Assembly: GCA_963978545.1 (NCBI GenBank)
Contig: OZ021733.1
Coordinates: 31,963,924 to 32,027,923 of the forward strand
From: Linyphia triangularis
Taxonomy: Eukaryota > Arthropoda > Arachnida > Araneae > Linyphiidae
Length of the DNA stretch: 64,000 nucleotides
Reading direction: 5' to 3'
Below, in pieces: positions 50,601 to 62,027 of this stretch. Below the pieces are notes generated by a model. The model saw only the letters and a program-made list of their open reading frames with translations. It did not search any database and had not been told where the DNA came from. Position numbers and translations under genes: made by a program. The stretch's first letter is position 1; the number at the start of each line of letters is the position of its first letter.

Positions 50601-52130
50601 AGGTACCTAAAAAACAAAACGTGCAAGAAATTCATCTGAAATACACATTTCAGTATCTTATTAGGCTCTCCAAATTCTAAAAATAAACATCGAAATTCTT
50701 CTGCAACTTTGATAAAGCGTTTTTAAAAGTTGTATTTTCGTTACACTAGTTCTATCCCAATTCAACTTGTTTATTAATTACTTTACAGACAATTAGTAAA
50801 CAAACTTTTCTATTTGCACTTTATTATACCATGTATCTTACGCACATTAATTTTTTGGGTTACATTACCATGAGATGTGACTAAATATATAATGACAAAT
50901 CTTTTGACATCTAACTTTATATATTTTGAAAATTCCAAAAGCAAAACTTTAATAAAATTTATATTTCTTAATGAACTCTTCTGAACCAACTGTGTTTTGA
51001 AGGAATCTTTCAATCTGCCAATTATAGGAATCTGGATTTAAAAAAAAAACATATAAAGAGTTAATATGCAATTCATTTATCTTTTCTTATGAATGGTCTT
51101 TCCAATTAAAGCGGAATTCTGAAAACAGACTTTCCTCTTAAATTTTTCTTATATTTCAATACGAAATCTCTGTAACACACACTTTGGAAAAAGATTTCAA
51201 AAAATCTTTGAAGAAAAGAATCAAAATCAAAAGAATCGTGACAAGAAAGGAAATCAACCAGCTCTGTTTGGAATCGTTAACTAGATGCTTCTCTTTAAAA
51301 TTTCAGCAATATATATCTAATGAAATTTCTTGAAATTCAGGATTATAATGTATTTCAGGGTGAAAATCAAGGAATATTCTTTGATATTTATGATTTTCTT
51401 CTTTTATAATTTCGTTTTTAGATATATTTGCTATTTTGATTCAATTTCATTAAGCACATTTCCTCTTTCAAAACATATTTTACTAAACATTATTAAATTA
51501 GAATTCGGTTTTACTACATTCATTATCCAATGAAAAGCTATAAAAGTTGAAATAATAGTTTTTGTATTGAGAATTTAATATTGAATTTTGTTCATGTTGT
51601 TCCATTGAATAAAAGATTTGATAATCATGGTACTTTTTACTCCTATAGACTTCAATTTAGTCACATTTCTCCTTTTGAAGTAATTTTTAACAAAATTTTT
51701 ATTTTTAGTCATTAAAATTTACAATTAAATTAACAATTAAAAAGAGCAACTTTTCCATTTTACCCAGTTTCTGCTACTAAAAGATTAATCTATTTGTATT
51801 AACATTTTGAAATTTTTTCATGTCATATAAATTAATTTTTTTTTAGCTACTTACTCTTTTTCCAATAATATACAGCTATTTTTAATGATAATTACTACAG
51901 TTGCAAAATTCCTATAATTCGTCATACCAACAACTTAGAAAGAAATAGACATCAATATAAAGATGAGTCAATTTTAATAAAAAAAGAAAATGCTCATTAT
52001 TAAGAAAGAAACATTTCTTCGTTTGACTTATATTTCTGCAATTATTGATAAATCAGGAAAAGGAAACATTCATCAAGCAATCCTATAACAGTGATATTTC
52101 TAGCGGTTCATCAATTATAACTTTAGTTTA
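50601..52130. other. No recognisable feature
   Basis: AT-rich; open frames are short and lack ATG or domains. Confidence 0.5.
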
Positions 52131-53090
52131 GAAGACTTTTGTTTCTACGTGATTTGTGTTGCTACATATTTTATGTCAATGTTCTAAACAAACTCCCACG
52201 CAATCTCGGATACGTGGATGTGATTTATATTTTTAACATTAACTTGACTGACGTCAGTAGGGTGTCTTATTTAGAAGGAGTCTATATTTCTAACATTAGC
52301 ATACCTGACGTCAATGCAATTTTTAGCTTTAATCTGATTTTCTTCTTCAGTCTTGATTTTGTGTCGTCAAGGTATTTTTGGAAAGTTGTGACATTCAAGT
52401 CTATTTTAAATAGTACATTTTATTTGTTGCATCGTGACTTTTTCAGACGAATATATTCGCTTTTTTGAAATTAGCGAAATTTGTACTATGTCGCTATGGC
52501 TAATTTCAGCTTACCATGTGCATCATAACCATTTTTATTTGAGGAAAATATAGTTTTGGTAACTATAATATAAATGTCGTTTGCTTCGGTGTGATGTCTA
52601 GCTTCAATGTGATGTTCTTCAGTAAGATATTTTTTAAAATGAATGAAATAAAAGTCCTCCTATTATAAGCTATGCATATGTGATATGTTGCAAAGTGACT
52701 TCTTTTTACTTGCTTTTTTCGTTTTACGAAAATTGTGAAATTTGTCCAGCAACTTCTGTATTGTTTTAGATTGACATCTCATCAATGTGACTTTTATGAA
52801 AACAGTTTCCTTGCAACGACTGCTCTCAAGCAAGGTTTGATTTCCGCACAATCCAACATAGCCCAGGCTTAAGGCCTCGATATTTTAGGCGGTCCCCAAA
52901 AATTTCAAAGTTATTGTAGTTAAATTGAACCTAATGTCCTTTTTTAAAATTTTCAATTACGTTTTAAACTTAAGTAAACTATAACCTTAAAGATGACAAA
53001 TAATTTAAGTTGAAAGTGAAAAAATAATAAGCAAGGCCCTGCAAACAAATTATAGGCGCTAAAGCCACACGACAACATTAGTAGTTATGC

Positions 53091-53394
53091 AAGTAATTAA
53101 TAAATAACTAAGAAATAAACAATTGGAAAAAAGGCATATTTGTCAATTATGGTAACTTCGTCAGGGGGTGACTACCATAATCGACGGCAAAATGCGAGAG
53201 TTTTTCTGTATATGTTACGGCAAAAGGCTAAACTTTGGGGTTACATATGTTATTTAGGTTTTTGCCATGACATATACAGAAAAATTCTCACATTTTGGAG
53301 TCGATTATGGTAGTCACCCCCTGACAAAGTTACCATAATAGACAAATATGCCTTTTTTCCAATTGTTTATTTCTTAGTTATTTATTAATTACTT
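53091..53394. mobile_element. Near-perfect palindromic MITE, 304 bp
   Basis: Arms of about 133 bp (aagtaattaataaataacta... and its inverse) agree at well over 90 % by eye and leave a short spacer around 53230-53260. Shared inner words include gtcagggggtgactaccata and gaaaaaaggcatatttgt. No clear target duplication was identified. The high arm identity inside a very degenerate host repeat indicates a recent insertion or homogenisation of the arms. Confidence 0.9.
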
Positions 53395-54419
53395 TAGCCT
53401 TAAACTGATTTAAAGCAGCACTCGTTAAACATTTAAATCTCGTAAAAACATGCGCTAAATATTCAAATGAATTGCATTTTGGTTGACTTTCTTTTGTGAG
53501 ATTTTGAACTTTAGATAATGGTTATCAATAAACTTGCAGACTATATACGAAAATCCTTCCAGCATACACTGTCAATAGTTATTGGAGCACCTCCTCCACA
53601 ATTTTACTTATAGGGTCCCGAAAACATGATGTGCTTTGAGCCCCAAGTGATGCAAGTCAGACCTTGTTTACGGGAATTGTGTTTTAACATTTAAGCATCA
53701 GTGTAACTTTACTTGAACGTGATTTTGGACTCCAAGTGATGTGTGTTGATAATATGGTTTTGCATCTATCTGACTTTCAAGTCTTCCTGTCTTTTAATTA
53801 TACATTGAGTTTGTTAATCTGAAAGATTCCTTCAGAAGCGCTTGTATTTTTTCTGCTTAAAGTGACAAAAACAAGACGAAATTCAGAAAAACATTTATGC
53901 TCTCAAAAAGAGTATTTGCTGAAAATTGCCTTTTAATTTTTTTTTTTTATGTGACTTTTTTTAAAGCGTATTGTATGACTTCAACTCATTATTTGGCAGC
54001 ACGTGATGGGCATCGTTAATTTGTGTTTGCTTCTATGTAAGAATGTCTTTCTGACTTTTAATTACGCATTACGATTATAATCAATTTATGTTTGTTACTA
54101 AGAGACTTCTTATAAATACACTTTTTCTTCAATGGGTTTCGTGAGATTTCTTCTGCAGCTGTTTTGTAGTTTCAGCTTAACGTGACATCAACAGGACGAA
54201 ACTCAGTGTAACATCTGTGTCCTAGAAATTAATGTTTACAAGAAATTACATTTCGACATTTTACCATCAGTCTGATTTGGCTTTAGTGTTAAAAAAATTG
54301 CTTCAACGCAACATTTGGCTTCACGGGATGAGCGTTCTATATTTTTTTCATCTATGTAACGTTGAAGTCTTACTGGCTATTAATTAAGCATTGTGTTTGT
54401 TGCAATGTGACTTCTTTAA

Positions 54420-55154
54420 GGTATACATATACAATTGAGATGATTTTCTTTAATTTTTAGGTTATAATTTCAAATTTTTTGGCAGTATATCAGAATTAAA
54501 AATGATGCCTTTTTATATATAAAAAAAATTTCCGTCAATTTTTTAATCAGCTAAATGCAATTAAAGTGATTAATTAGGACATTATTAGAACATAAATAAA
54601 TAAACTTGTAATTAACTTAGAGGTATTATTTGTATTGCAAATAAGAGATATTATATTGAAGCATGTTCCTATGGAGAATTTTGAATTTGGCTTCAATATT
54701 TATTTAATTATAAGTTTTAAAATAAAAAGTTTTAAAATAAAAAGTTTTAAAAAATACATAGTTTTTAACATAAAATTAAGATTAAAATATGCATAAAAAA
54801 TGTGTTTATAACAATATGTATTAGATTCTCCATAGAAAACACATTCATAACTTTTTTTTACAAAACAAAATTAGAATTTTGTAAATCAGACCATTTATTA
54901 TGAAGTATGACCGTTGGCGTAAAGTCACATAACACCAAAATGTCATACTTCAGAAAACGCGTTTAAAGTTTACTACACTAATGAACGTGATACAAAATAG
55001 GTTCACAAAACCTACTTTAATTTAAAAAGTAATTTGAGTCTCAGAAAGAAAATGGTATCATTTTAATGGTATTGAATTCGGGAATATTTTAAAACCAAAA
55101 AACAAAAACGCTGAATTGAGTCAAATTTCGCGATTCCTAATACATATGTATACC
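54420..55154. mobile_element. TTAA-flanked element, intact copy
   Basis: GGTATACATAT at the left is exactly inverted at the right (ATATGTATACC), and TTAA abuts both ends (54416-54419 and 55155-55158). At 735 bp with no transposase frame it is a non-autonomous member of a TTAA-specific superfamily (piggyBac or Kolobok). It shares about 600 bp with 47080-47760. Confidence 0.9.
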
Positions 55155-55800
55155 TTAACATGAATTTTCACTTCAACGAAATTCGAGGGATTCCTCGACG
55201 GAATATCCACGGAAAATGCATTGATAATTTGCGTTTGCATATATGATACGAAAATAACTTCCGGACGTTAAATAACATGTTCCGTTTGCTACAATATTAT
55301 TTGTTTCAACATGATCATTTTAATTCAGCGGTCACTAAATTTATGAGATTTTTTTTTAAAAATCAACCGTGACAATATAGCACAATATGTCATCTACCTG
55401 AATTATTTAATGTTGTTTTCTCCCTGCCAACTGTTCTAAACGGAAAATGTTATGAGACATCAGCATCAATTATAAATCTTCGATGCATCGGAAACCAGGC
55501 TTTTTGTCCACTTAATGTGATATAAATATAATCTATAAATCTATAATATATTGTATACAATAGACGATCATTTAAATCATCATTAGTTTAAATAATGCGT
55601 TCCATTTGTAACAACGTGATTTATTTCAGCGTTATACTTGCAGCAACGGTTAGTAATGTTTCTCCAGCATCACTCGCATTGTTTTAGATTGACTCGACAC
55701 CAATGAGATTTCTTTCAGTATTGCACTTGCTTCCTGAGTATTCTTTAGTTTATAGGAGTTAGGTTTGAGATTTTCTCTATAATGTGACTTAATTCTTTGA

Positions 55801-56600
55801 AATGTCTGAATTCAGAGTGATTTTTTTCTAAACATTTATGGCCAAAATAGATTTTTACGTAACCGAAGAGCTCAATCACCAATAATTTTAATTAATAAAC
55901 GTGTACATACTTAAATGTTATTTTTTCTTCAAAGTGGATTGGATAGTGATAACTTATATGCTAACTTAAAATAATAAAAAAAAAAAAAAAAAAAAAAAAA
56001 ACTTTACTGTAAAATAAAATTGAAACCTAATTATCCATATTTCTTAAATTTTGTATTACAAAACTTGAAAAAGTCATGAGCACAAAGCAAAACTGACTCC
56101 GTTCCAGGACACTTACAATTTGACATAGTAATCTTAGATTTCAAGAAAATTATAATGAGTATGTTTATATTCCACCGCCTGTAATTGAATAATTGATAAA
56201 ATTTAGTAAAGGTAAATTAAAGGGCATAAAAAAGTAGAGCTATTTTGTTATTTAATGTATTGTGTTGTTTACAAACAGATAAAAGTGGTACAAAATAATG
56301 ACGTGGATAAATAAAGTTGAGAAAAAAATGCCCAGCTAAAAAAATTCTGTAAAAGACTCAAGCAATATTAAAAAATTCTTAAAAATTGGTAAACCACACT
56401 TAACAACTTCATGGATAGATATTAAGTTCCCTTTAAAAGGAAAAACAGGAAAATGTTATAAGTTCATAAACTGCTCTTCGCTTATTTTCATTTAAAGCTA
56501 AAAATATGAAATTACGTCACACATGATAAATTTATTTGATCTTTCTGAGTGAGATCGTCGACAAAGTTTTGTTATCTACTTGATTTTTTTTTATTCATTC
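55801..56600. other. AT-rich sequence with an A run
   Basis: Holds a 26-bp A run at 55976-56001. No gene or element seen. Confidence 0.5.
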
Positions 56601-56825
56601 AACATATACTCCCTCACTCACTCGTTTTTTTGCACTTACTTATGCATTTACTTATTTACTTGTTTGTTAGTGTGTGTATTTGATTGTATATATGTGTAGG
56701 TATTTGATTATTTGTGTGCTTTTGATTATTTTTGCGTGTGTGTAAGTGTTTGTTTGTGAGTGCGGGTATGTTTGTTTGCTTGCTTGTTTGTCTCTCTTTC
56801 TGTTTTACTGCTTGCTTGTCTGTTT
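56601..56825 (+). repeat. T/G-rich low-complexity block
   Basis: Mixed tttg, tgtg and tgct words (tttgtttgcttgcttgtttg type) without a fixed period. Confidence 0.8.
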
Positions 56826-56912
56826 TTCAAAGCTCAATCTCGGATCTCACGTACCGTAATCACTCACCACAAGGTTCTTAAGGAAGCTTGAAGATTGTAG
56901 GGGAGGTTGATG

Positions 56913-56980
56913 GAGTGGGCAATTCTTCTAAAACTCTGAAATTTTAGCACTCTTCAGAGTCTTGAAGAAACTTCCCACTC
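56913..56980 (+). ncRNA. Candidate microRNA-like hairpin
   Basis: Two 28-nt arms (gagtgggcaattcttct... and ...gaagaaacttcccactc) pair with 23 of 28 positions, counting two G-U pairs, and close on a 12-base loop (56941-56952). Length, arm size and loop are within the range of animal microRNA precursors. Pairing does not extend beyond the arms. There is no evidence of expression or conservation, and chance hairpins are common, so this is a candidate only. The reverse complement folds equally well. Confidence 0.3.
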
Positions 56981-58927
56981 ACATTATTGTTGTTGCTGCG
57001 TGTATACTTGTGACTATCCCTTCTTTATTTTTTTTGGCGCCGTAGACCTACTTGGGGGTCCCGATGTTAAACAACTAAGTGCTGAAAATTTACAAATTTG
57101 AGGTTATAAAATTAAATAATCGAATCAAATCTACATAAAGCACTCGAAATAGATGTCAAATAACATACTTATAAGTTCATATACCTGCTAGTAGTGTAAT
57201 GTTGAATGAAAACTACAAAACAACGGTAAAAAGATAAAATAGACGACCGTTGAACTTCAGTATAGCAACAGCTTCAAGTGTTTGCCACGAGGTAGCATCA
57301 CATACCAAAGTATGAAGTAGTGGTAATAGCGTGCCAATTCATAATGCATGGTATTGACTGGAAATTCAAAAGCCGAAAACAACGTTATGTCTGCGTGTTA
57401 CCCCTGTCTACAGTAATGAATTTTGAATACTGAATTCCCTTACAGATTCATAATGAAAAATTAAACGAAATTGGTGATTCTTAAAATAATTTTAATAACT
57501 AAGAATGTAGATTTATTAACTTTACACGTAAATAATGCATTAGTTATGAAAGACATTGAAGCCATAATGAAACTTAGTCATAATTATATGTTAGGGGAAA
57601 GTTTTTTTTTAATTTTGATTATAATTTTCTTAAACCAATACTATCACCAATTTGAAAGACATATAAAGTTGATCAAAACACGATAATAAAACAAATTTAG
57701 ATTCGTAAAATATTTTAAATTTCTTTATCTTGGCTTCTCAAAGAACATTTTAAACTTTTAAAAAAAGCTAAGGCAATAAATAACAGTTAAAATATGAATT
57801 CTAGTTTCTCTTGAATTAAATCTTGCCAAAATATTTCAAAGAATTCTCTGAAAAATTATATATTTTTAAATTTTAGATTTTTTTGCATTTGTATCACTTT
57901 GAAACTTAGAACTAAAGGTCACAGCAAAAAAGTTAAGAGAAATGAGGTTTATCACTCTTGTAATTTTTCTCCTTTTTATAGTTTTTGTGGCAAGCAATTG
58001 TACAAGAAACTGTTCGGATAAAAAGTTATTTTTCAATTTCCTTATTCCAATTTAATTGCTGAAACATCGTATTTTATAATCACCTCTGGCGGTATTTTTC
58101 CAATTGAAAAGAAGAATTCCTAATCACCAGTGCTTTGAATGACGCAAAATTCACACGTGGAATCATTTACAAGATTTTCACTTATATTTATTAAATACAT
58201 CGCAAGAGGAGTTTGAGTATTTTTTTTCTTGTAATTTATAAGTTGAAAACTCCGAACTATGATCAACCAGTTAGATAGTAATGCTTACAAAAAGCTGCTC
58301 ATACAGATGTTTCATGCAGATACATCATGTCTAATACATATACATCATGCCTAAATACCAAGTATGTACCTATACAGTCTGGAGGCATTTAATGAATAAG
58401 AAAGTTAAAATTGATGACTTATGGCAAAAAACTCTGTCCAATTTGGTGTTTTTTTAAATAAAAATATATGACCAAACTCACAGGTTTTGTTTCAAACCTG
58501 ATGAGAAAAATTGTCAACGAATATTCAATTATTATTCTGATATTTCTATTTGAAGCCACGATTATATATATATAGAGAGAGAGATTCATGCGCAGGCATA
58601 ATCCAAAATATATTAATTTAAAAAGAGAGCTGCTCTATAAAACTTTTCATGATTGTTTTAAATGAATATTTAACTATAATTTATCATCGTAAAAAGAAGG
58701 AGAGAGATTTCATTTTTTCCAAGTAAAATCTCATTCATGGCAATTGGAAAACAAAAATTTATCTAACCATTAACCTTCCTTTCCCATCGCCCACATTTTA
58801 TTTCTTAATTTGTTCATTCCAAAATATAAAAGCTTATTAGTTAAAGAGATTAGGATACTGAATTGATAAAAATCATTAATTTCTATTTAATGAATAACTT
58901 ACTTTTCTTCAGAATTAATATTTAGAG
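56981..58927. other. AT-rich sequence, no gene
   Basis: A less AT-rich patch at 57040-57070 (ggcgccgtagacctacttgg) and a TATA/GAGA simple stretch near 58565-58585 are the only distinguishing marks. Open frame 57471-57686 looks random. Confidence 0.45.
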
Positions 58928-58996
58928 TGATTAATATTAAAATATATACCTGATTAATATTAAAATATATACCTGATTAATATTAAAATATATACC
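58928..58996 (+). repeat. Minisatellite, 25-bp unit, three copies
   Basis: The unit is made of gattaatattaaaatatata plus ccct or cct; copies are almost identical. Confidence 0.93.
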
Positions 58997-59552
58997 TTCA
59001 TAACAAAAATAATATTTAATTTATAAAATTTATAATTAATTGTTCAACGACAAATTTGTTTTATGGCCAAAGAAAGATTTTTACTTTCCTAAAAGGCATC
59101 TTCACGTTATTTTAATCCTTCAAGATTATTTATTATAAGTTTATATGTATTGAAAGTTTGGGAAAAGTTCTCTTTTAATATTAAATAAAATGTGTAATTT
59201 GTAATTTCTATAAATAACATTTATTCATAAAATAAAAAAAAATAATAAAAATAACATATTAGAAAGTAAGCAAAAGTATACATGTTAAATATTTCAGTAA
59301 CTACTACAGTTGCCTAAATGAGCTTGATAGTATCAAGGATATGTATTACTTTAGCATTCTGAATTTATATCACTCTTAGAAACAGTTGTTACAACTGTTT
59401 ATAAACTTAGAAGAATATATTAAGCTAAATATTATAGCTGATGTTAATGAATCGAATTAATGAAAATATATATTTTAGCCTCTTTAAAAGAAATCATTTG
59501 AAAATTTTCTTCAATTGTTTCTATAACCGGAATTTCTAATAGATATTTGGGT

Positions 59553-59727
59553 TCTTCTACCATTTTAGTTTTAAATGTTCCATTTTACAATAGTCTTATA
59601 ATATATTCATCAGCTACAAGATTAAATGTAGACATCAAAATACTTACCGTTTTAGAACTAAATGTTCCATTTTACAATATTCTTGTAATATGTTCATCAG
59701 CTGCAAGATTCAAAGTAGACATTAAAA
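59553..59727 (+). repeat. Tandem duplication of 87 bp
   Basis: Two copies of ttttag-(t/a)-aatgttccatttta through gtagacat-aaaat lie 87 bases apart. The period is a multiple of three, so the + strand frame (59547-59771) repeats as two 29-residue units (LNVPFYN...). No domain is recognised. Confidence 0.88.
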
Positions 59728-60058
59728 TAATTGAATATTTCAACTCAACATCAAACCACTTCAAGATGTGAAGTAAGAAAAAGTATCAAATCACAATTCT
59801 TTACAGTTCTTATATACAGGTTTACCCAAAAGTAACAATACATTTGAAAATTCACGAATATTTCAGTGTAGGACTATGTGGTTTTTACAGAAATATTCAG
59901 AAAGAAATTGAGTTTTCTAAACAGGGATACAATTAGTTAATTTTTAAAGAGGGTAACTGACATCCAAATCTTAAGGATTAGCAGTCTGCAACCTACATAA
60001 ACCCCAATGAGTAGTTACTCACAGATACTTACAACGAAATAACTTTTTGGAATTATTA

Positions 60059-60096
60059 TTTTTTTTTTTTTTTTTTTTTTTATTTTTTTTTTTTTT
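60059..60096 (+). repeat. Poly(T) run, 38 bp with one A
   Basis: T run just upstream of the SINE at 60134. Confidence 0.95.
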
Positions 60097-60133
60097 GCGA
60101 AGAAACTCCGATTTATTTTCCTGAGCATTTTTT

Positions 60134-60311
60134 GCCAACCAAACGGTATGGTCGTTAGCTTACTAGCTTCTAGACCACGAGGTTGCGGGTTCGAGTCCTG
60201 TGTTAGGCATGGGTGTTTGTAAATGTACGTTGGCTTGTCAAATGACGAATGTTTCGGCGCATTATAGCCCTCGTGTTGCTGACGGTGCCAGATAACCTGA
60301 AAACAGCCAAC
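60134..60311 (+). mobile_element. tRNA-derived SINE, family A, full length
   Basis: The head has ccaaacggtatggtcgttag and box B gggttcgagtcctg (60187-60200). The body has gcatgggtgtttgtaaatgt and tttcggcgcattatagccct, and the tail ends in cagccaac. It matches the 8062 copy along its whole length. No clear target duplication was found, and the box-A region has drifted, so it is probably an older insertion. Confidence 0.9.
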
Positions 60312-61725
60312 CTAGGAAACAACCTAAGAATTTCTGTTGAATCTACTATGTCCTACTTTCAAGCAATTTTCTTTGTTTGAATTATCTTGAAAATAAGATA
60401 TTGAGTTAAATGATCTAAAGTTTATATAAGTCTCTAAGTTTTTATATGCCAGAGTAAAGGCATTATATTTTTTACATTTTAGCATGTATTAAATTAGATC
60501 TATTTATTAATTTCATGTAATTTTACATTCAACTTTCCTTGCACACGGAAATAACTTCGTACAATTTCCCCAATTCGCATTTCATTAATTCAAAATACGT
60601 CCTTCATTTACTTTCTTTTATTTCAAGAGAAATTCCATAATTCTATTCTAAAAATGAAGATTATATTTTTTAAAACCTTATTACATATAAATATTTTTTT
60701 CTAATTGTTCAACAATAAGTTACATTAATAAACATTCTGAAAAGTGAATCCGAACTTTTTAAATCAGCATCTAATATGTTCTTATAATAAGCATAGCCTA
60801 CTTTCTAACAAAAGAAATTATCATTGGTTATTTTTCAAGTGTATAAATATAATAAAAAAGCATTTAGAAAATATTCATTTACATTTTCAAAGTCGTTTTT
60901 GGAAATTACGTTATATAAAACTTTCGCCTAATAATAAATGAGCTAATGCAAGTCTTATAAAAATATAAGAGATTTTTTTTTATTTACAACAGTTATGTAA
61001 TTCCTCTCGATGTTACATGCACGGAAAATAATTAAGACATTAAAATCAATCAAGACTTCCATTTTTAAGAATTCAATTAGCTTTAGTACTATAAAAAAAC
61101 AATATTTAGGTGTTTTTTTCAAGTTTAATTTGAATATGCAAACATATTTTTTAGAAATTACTATAGGCACACTTATCCTTTTCGTAAAAAATGTTTCTAT
61201 AAAATTTTCATACTTTAAAAAGTAGTTTACAAATACTTACTTCTCTTTCGTCGAAATAGTTTTTCAGCTTTAGTAATTTAAATTCGCCGTGTCTATAAAT
61301 AAGAAAAAACTCCATAACAAATTACAGCTGCTTAGATAAAAAGTAACGGGGAAAGAAAAAATAGGTATTAGTAAGAGCTCAGCACTTTTTAAAGATGAAG
61401 TGAATAAGGAAAGCCTTTAGTATGCCTGACAAACCTCCCAAACACTTGCACGCAAAAATATGAGGGCTTAAAGACAATGTGTATAATATTTGGCATTTTT
61501 TCTTATAGAGTTGGGAATTTGTTGATTACACATAGTTAGTTTTTAATCAAGATACACACTCTTTTAAGTTATTCATGTATTTCGATTAAGTATATTTTAT
61601 TTTTGTACTTAATAAAAAAAGAAATTTTTGGAGAAAAAGTGCCAGAAATTTATAAATGCTTTAAAGAACCAGATGTAATAAAATTCATAGCAATCTAACG
61701 AATAAAGTGGGTGAAATATTTAATC
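60312..61725. other. No recognisable feature
   Basis: Very AT-rich. Overlapping frames on opposite strands at 60955-61225 are by-products of composition. Confidence 0.5.
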
Positions 61726-61942
61726 CGAATGGAAGACAGCAAGACTATAAAAAAAGATATTCCTTGCTAAGCCCATAGCAACTCGCATTAGAGGCAGACC
61801 CAAAATTAGGTGAGGTGACTGCCTTGAAAATGACCTCAAAATTCTAAAGGTGAAGAACTAGATATAAATCACCAAGAAAAGGATAGCATAAGAAGGACTT
61901 TTGAGGGAGACCAGGGCACACCCGGGGATGTCCTGCCAATGA
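61726..61942 (+). pseudogene. Relic of LINE reverse-transcriptase C-terminus
   Basis: Reading from 61726 gives RMEDSKTIKK. After a one-base frameshift, the frame from 61754 gives KIFLAKPIATRIRGRPKIR, then a stop, GDCLENDLKILKVKN, further stops, and RETRAHPGMSCQ before a terminal TGA. The pattern (R-x-RGRP-x-x-RW-x-D-x3-DL-x2-L-x-V-x-NW ... RAH-x-G-x-SC) is the familiar tail of many arthropod non-LTR retrotransposon polyproteins. Two of the four in-frame stops stand exactly where the family has Trp (TGG to TGA or TAG), as expected from decay. A short GAAGAAGA stretch follows the stop, like a LINE 3' tail. The clade cannot be fixed from this length. Confidence 0.8.
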
Positions 61943-61983
61943 AGAAGAAGATATTTTATTTCATCCGAGTCATAAAGAGATCC

Positions 61984-62027
61984 ATATGTTATTAGACATT
62001 TGAATATGTTATTAGACATTTGAATAT
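61984..62027 (+). repeat. Short tandem duplication, 21-bp unit
   Basis: Two copies of atatgttattagacatttga in direct order, identical by eye. Confidence 0.9.

Larger units (their letters stand above)
52131..55800 (+). repeat. Very degenerate long-period repeat
   Basis: Phrases recur at long spacing: a block around cacgtgatg-gcat-gtt-atctatgt-act-ttaatta-gcattg starts near 53728, 53996 and 54318, and cttaacgtgaca-caa-agacgaaa-tcag appears at 53858 and 54176. A block ttgttttagattgac...atcaatg is shared by about 52760 and 55680. Identity is perhaps 60-70 %. Younger elements are inserted in it at 53091 and 54420. The open frame at 52139-52468 belongs to this repeat and has no recognised product. 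Confidence 0.6.

Noticed and set aside
52139..52468. + strand frame of 109 codons
   Set aside because: Hydrophobic, Phe/Ile-rich translation typical of T-rich DNA, within a degenerate repeat.
56601..56825. Telomere-like or satellite repeat
   Set aside because: T/G-rich but without a fixed unit; simple low-complexity sequence.
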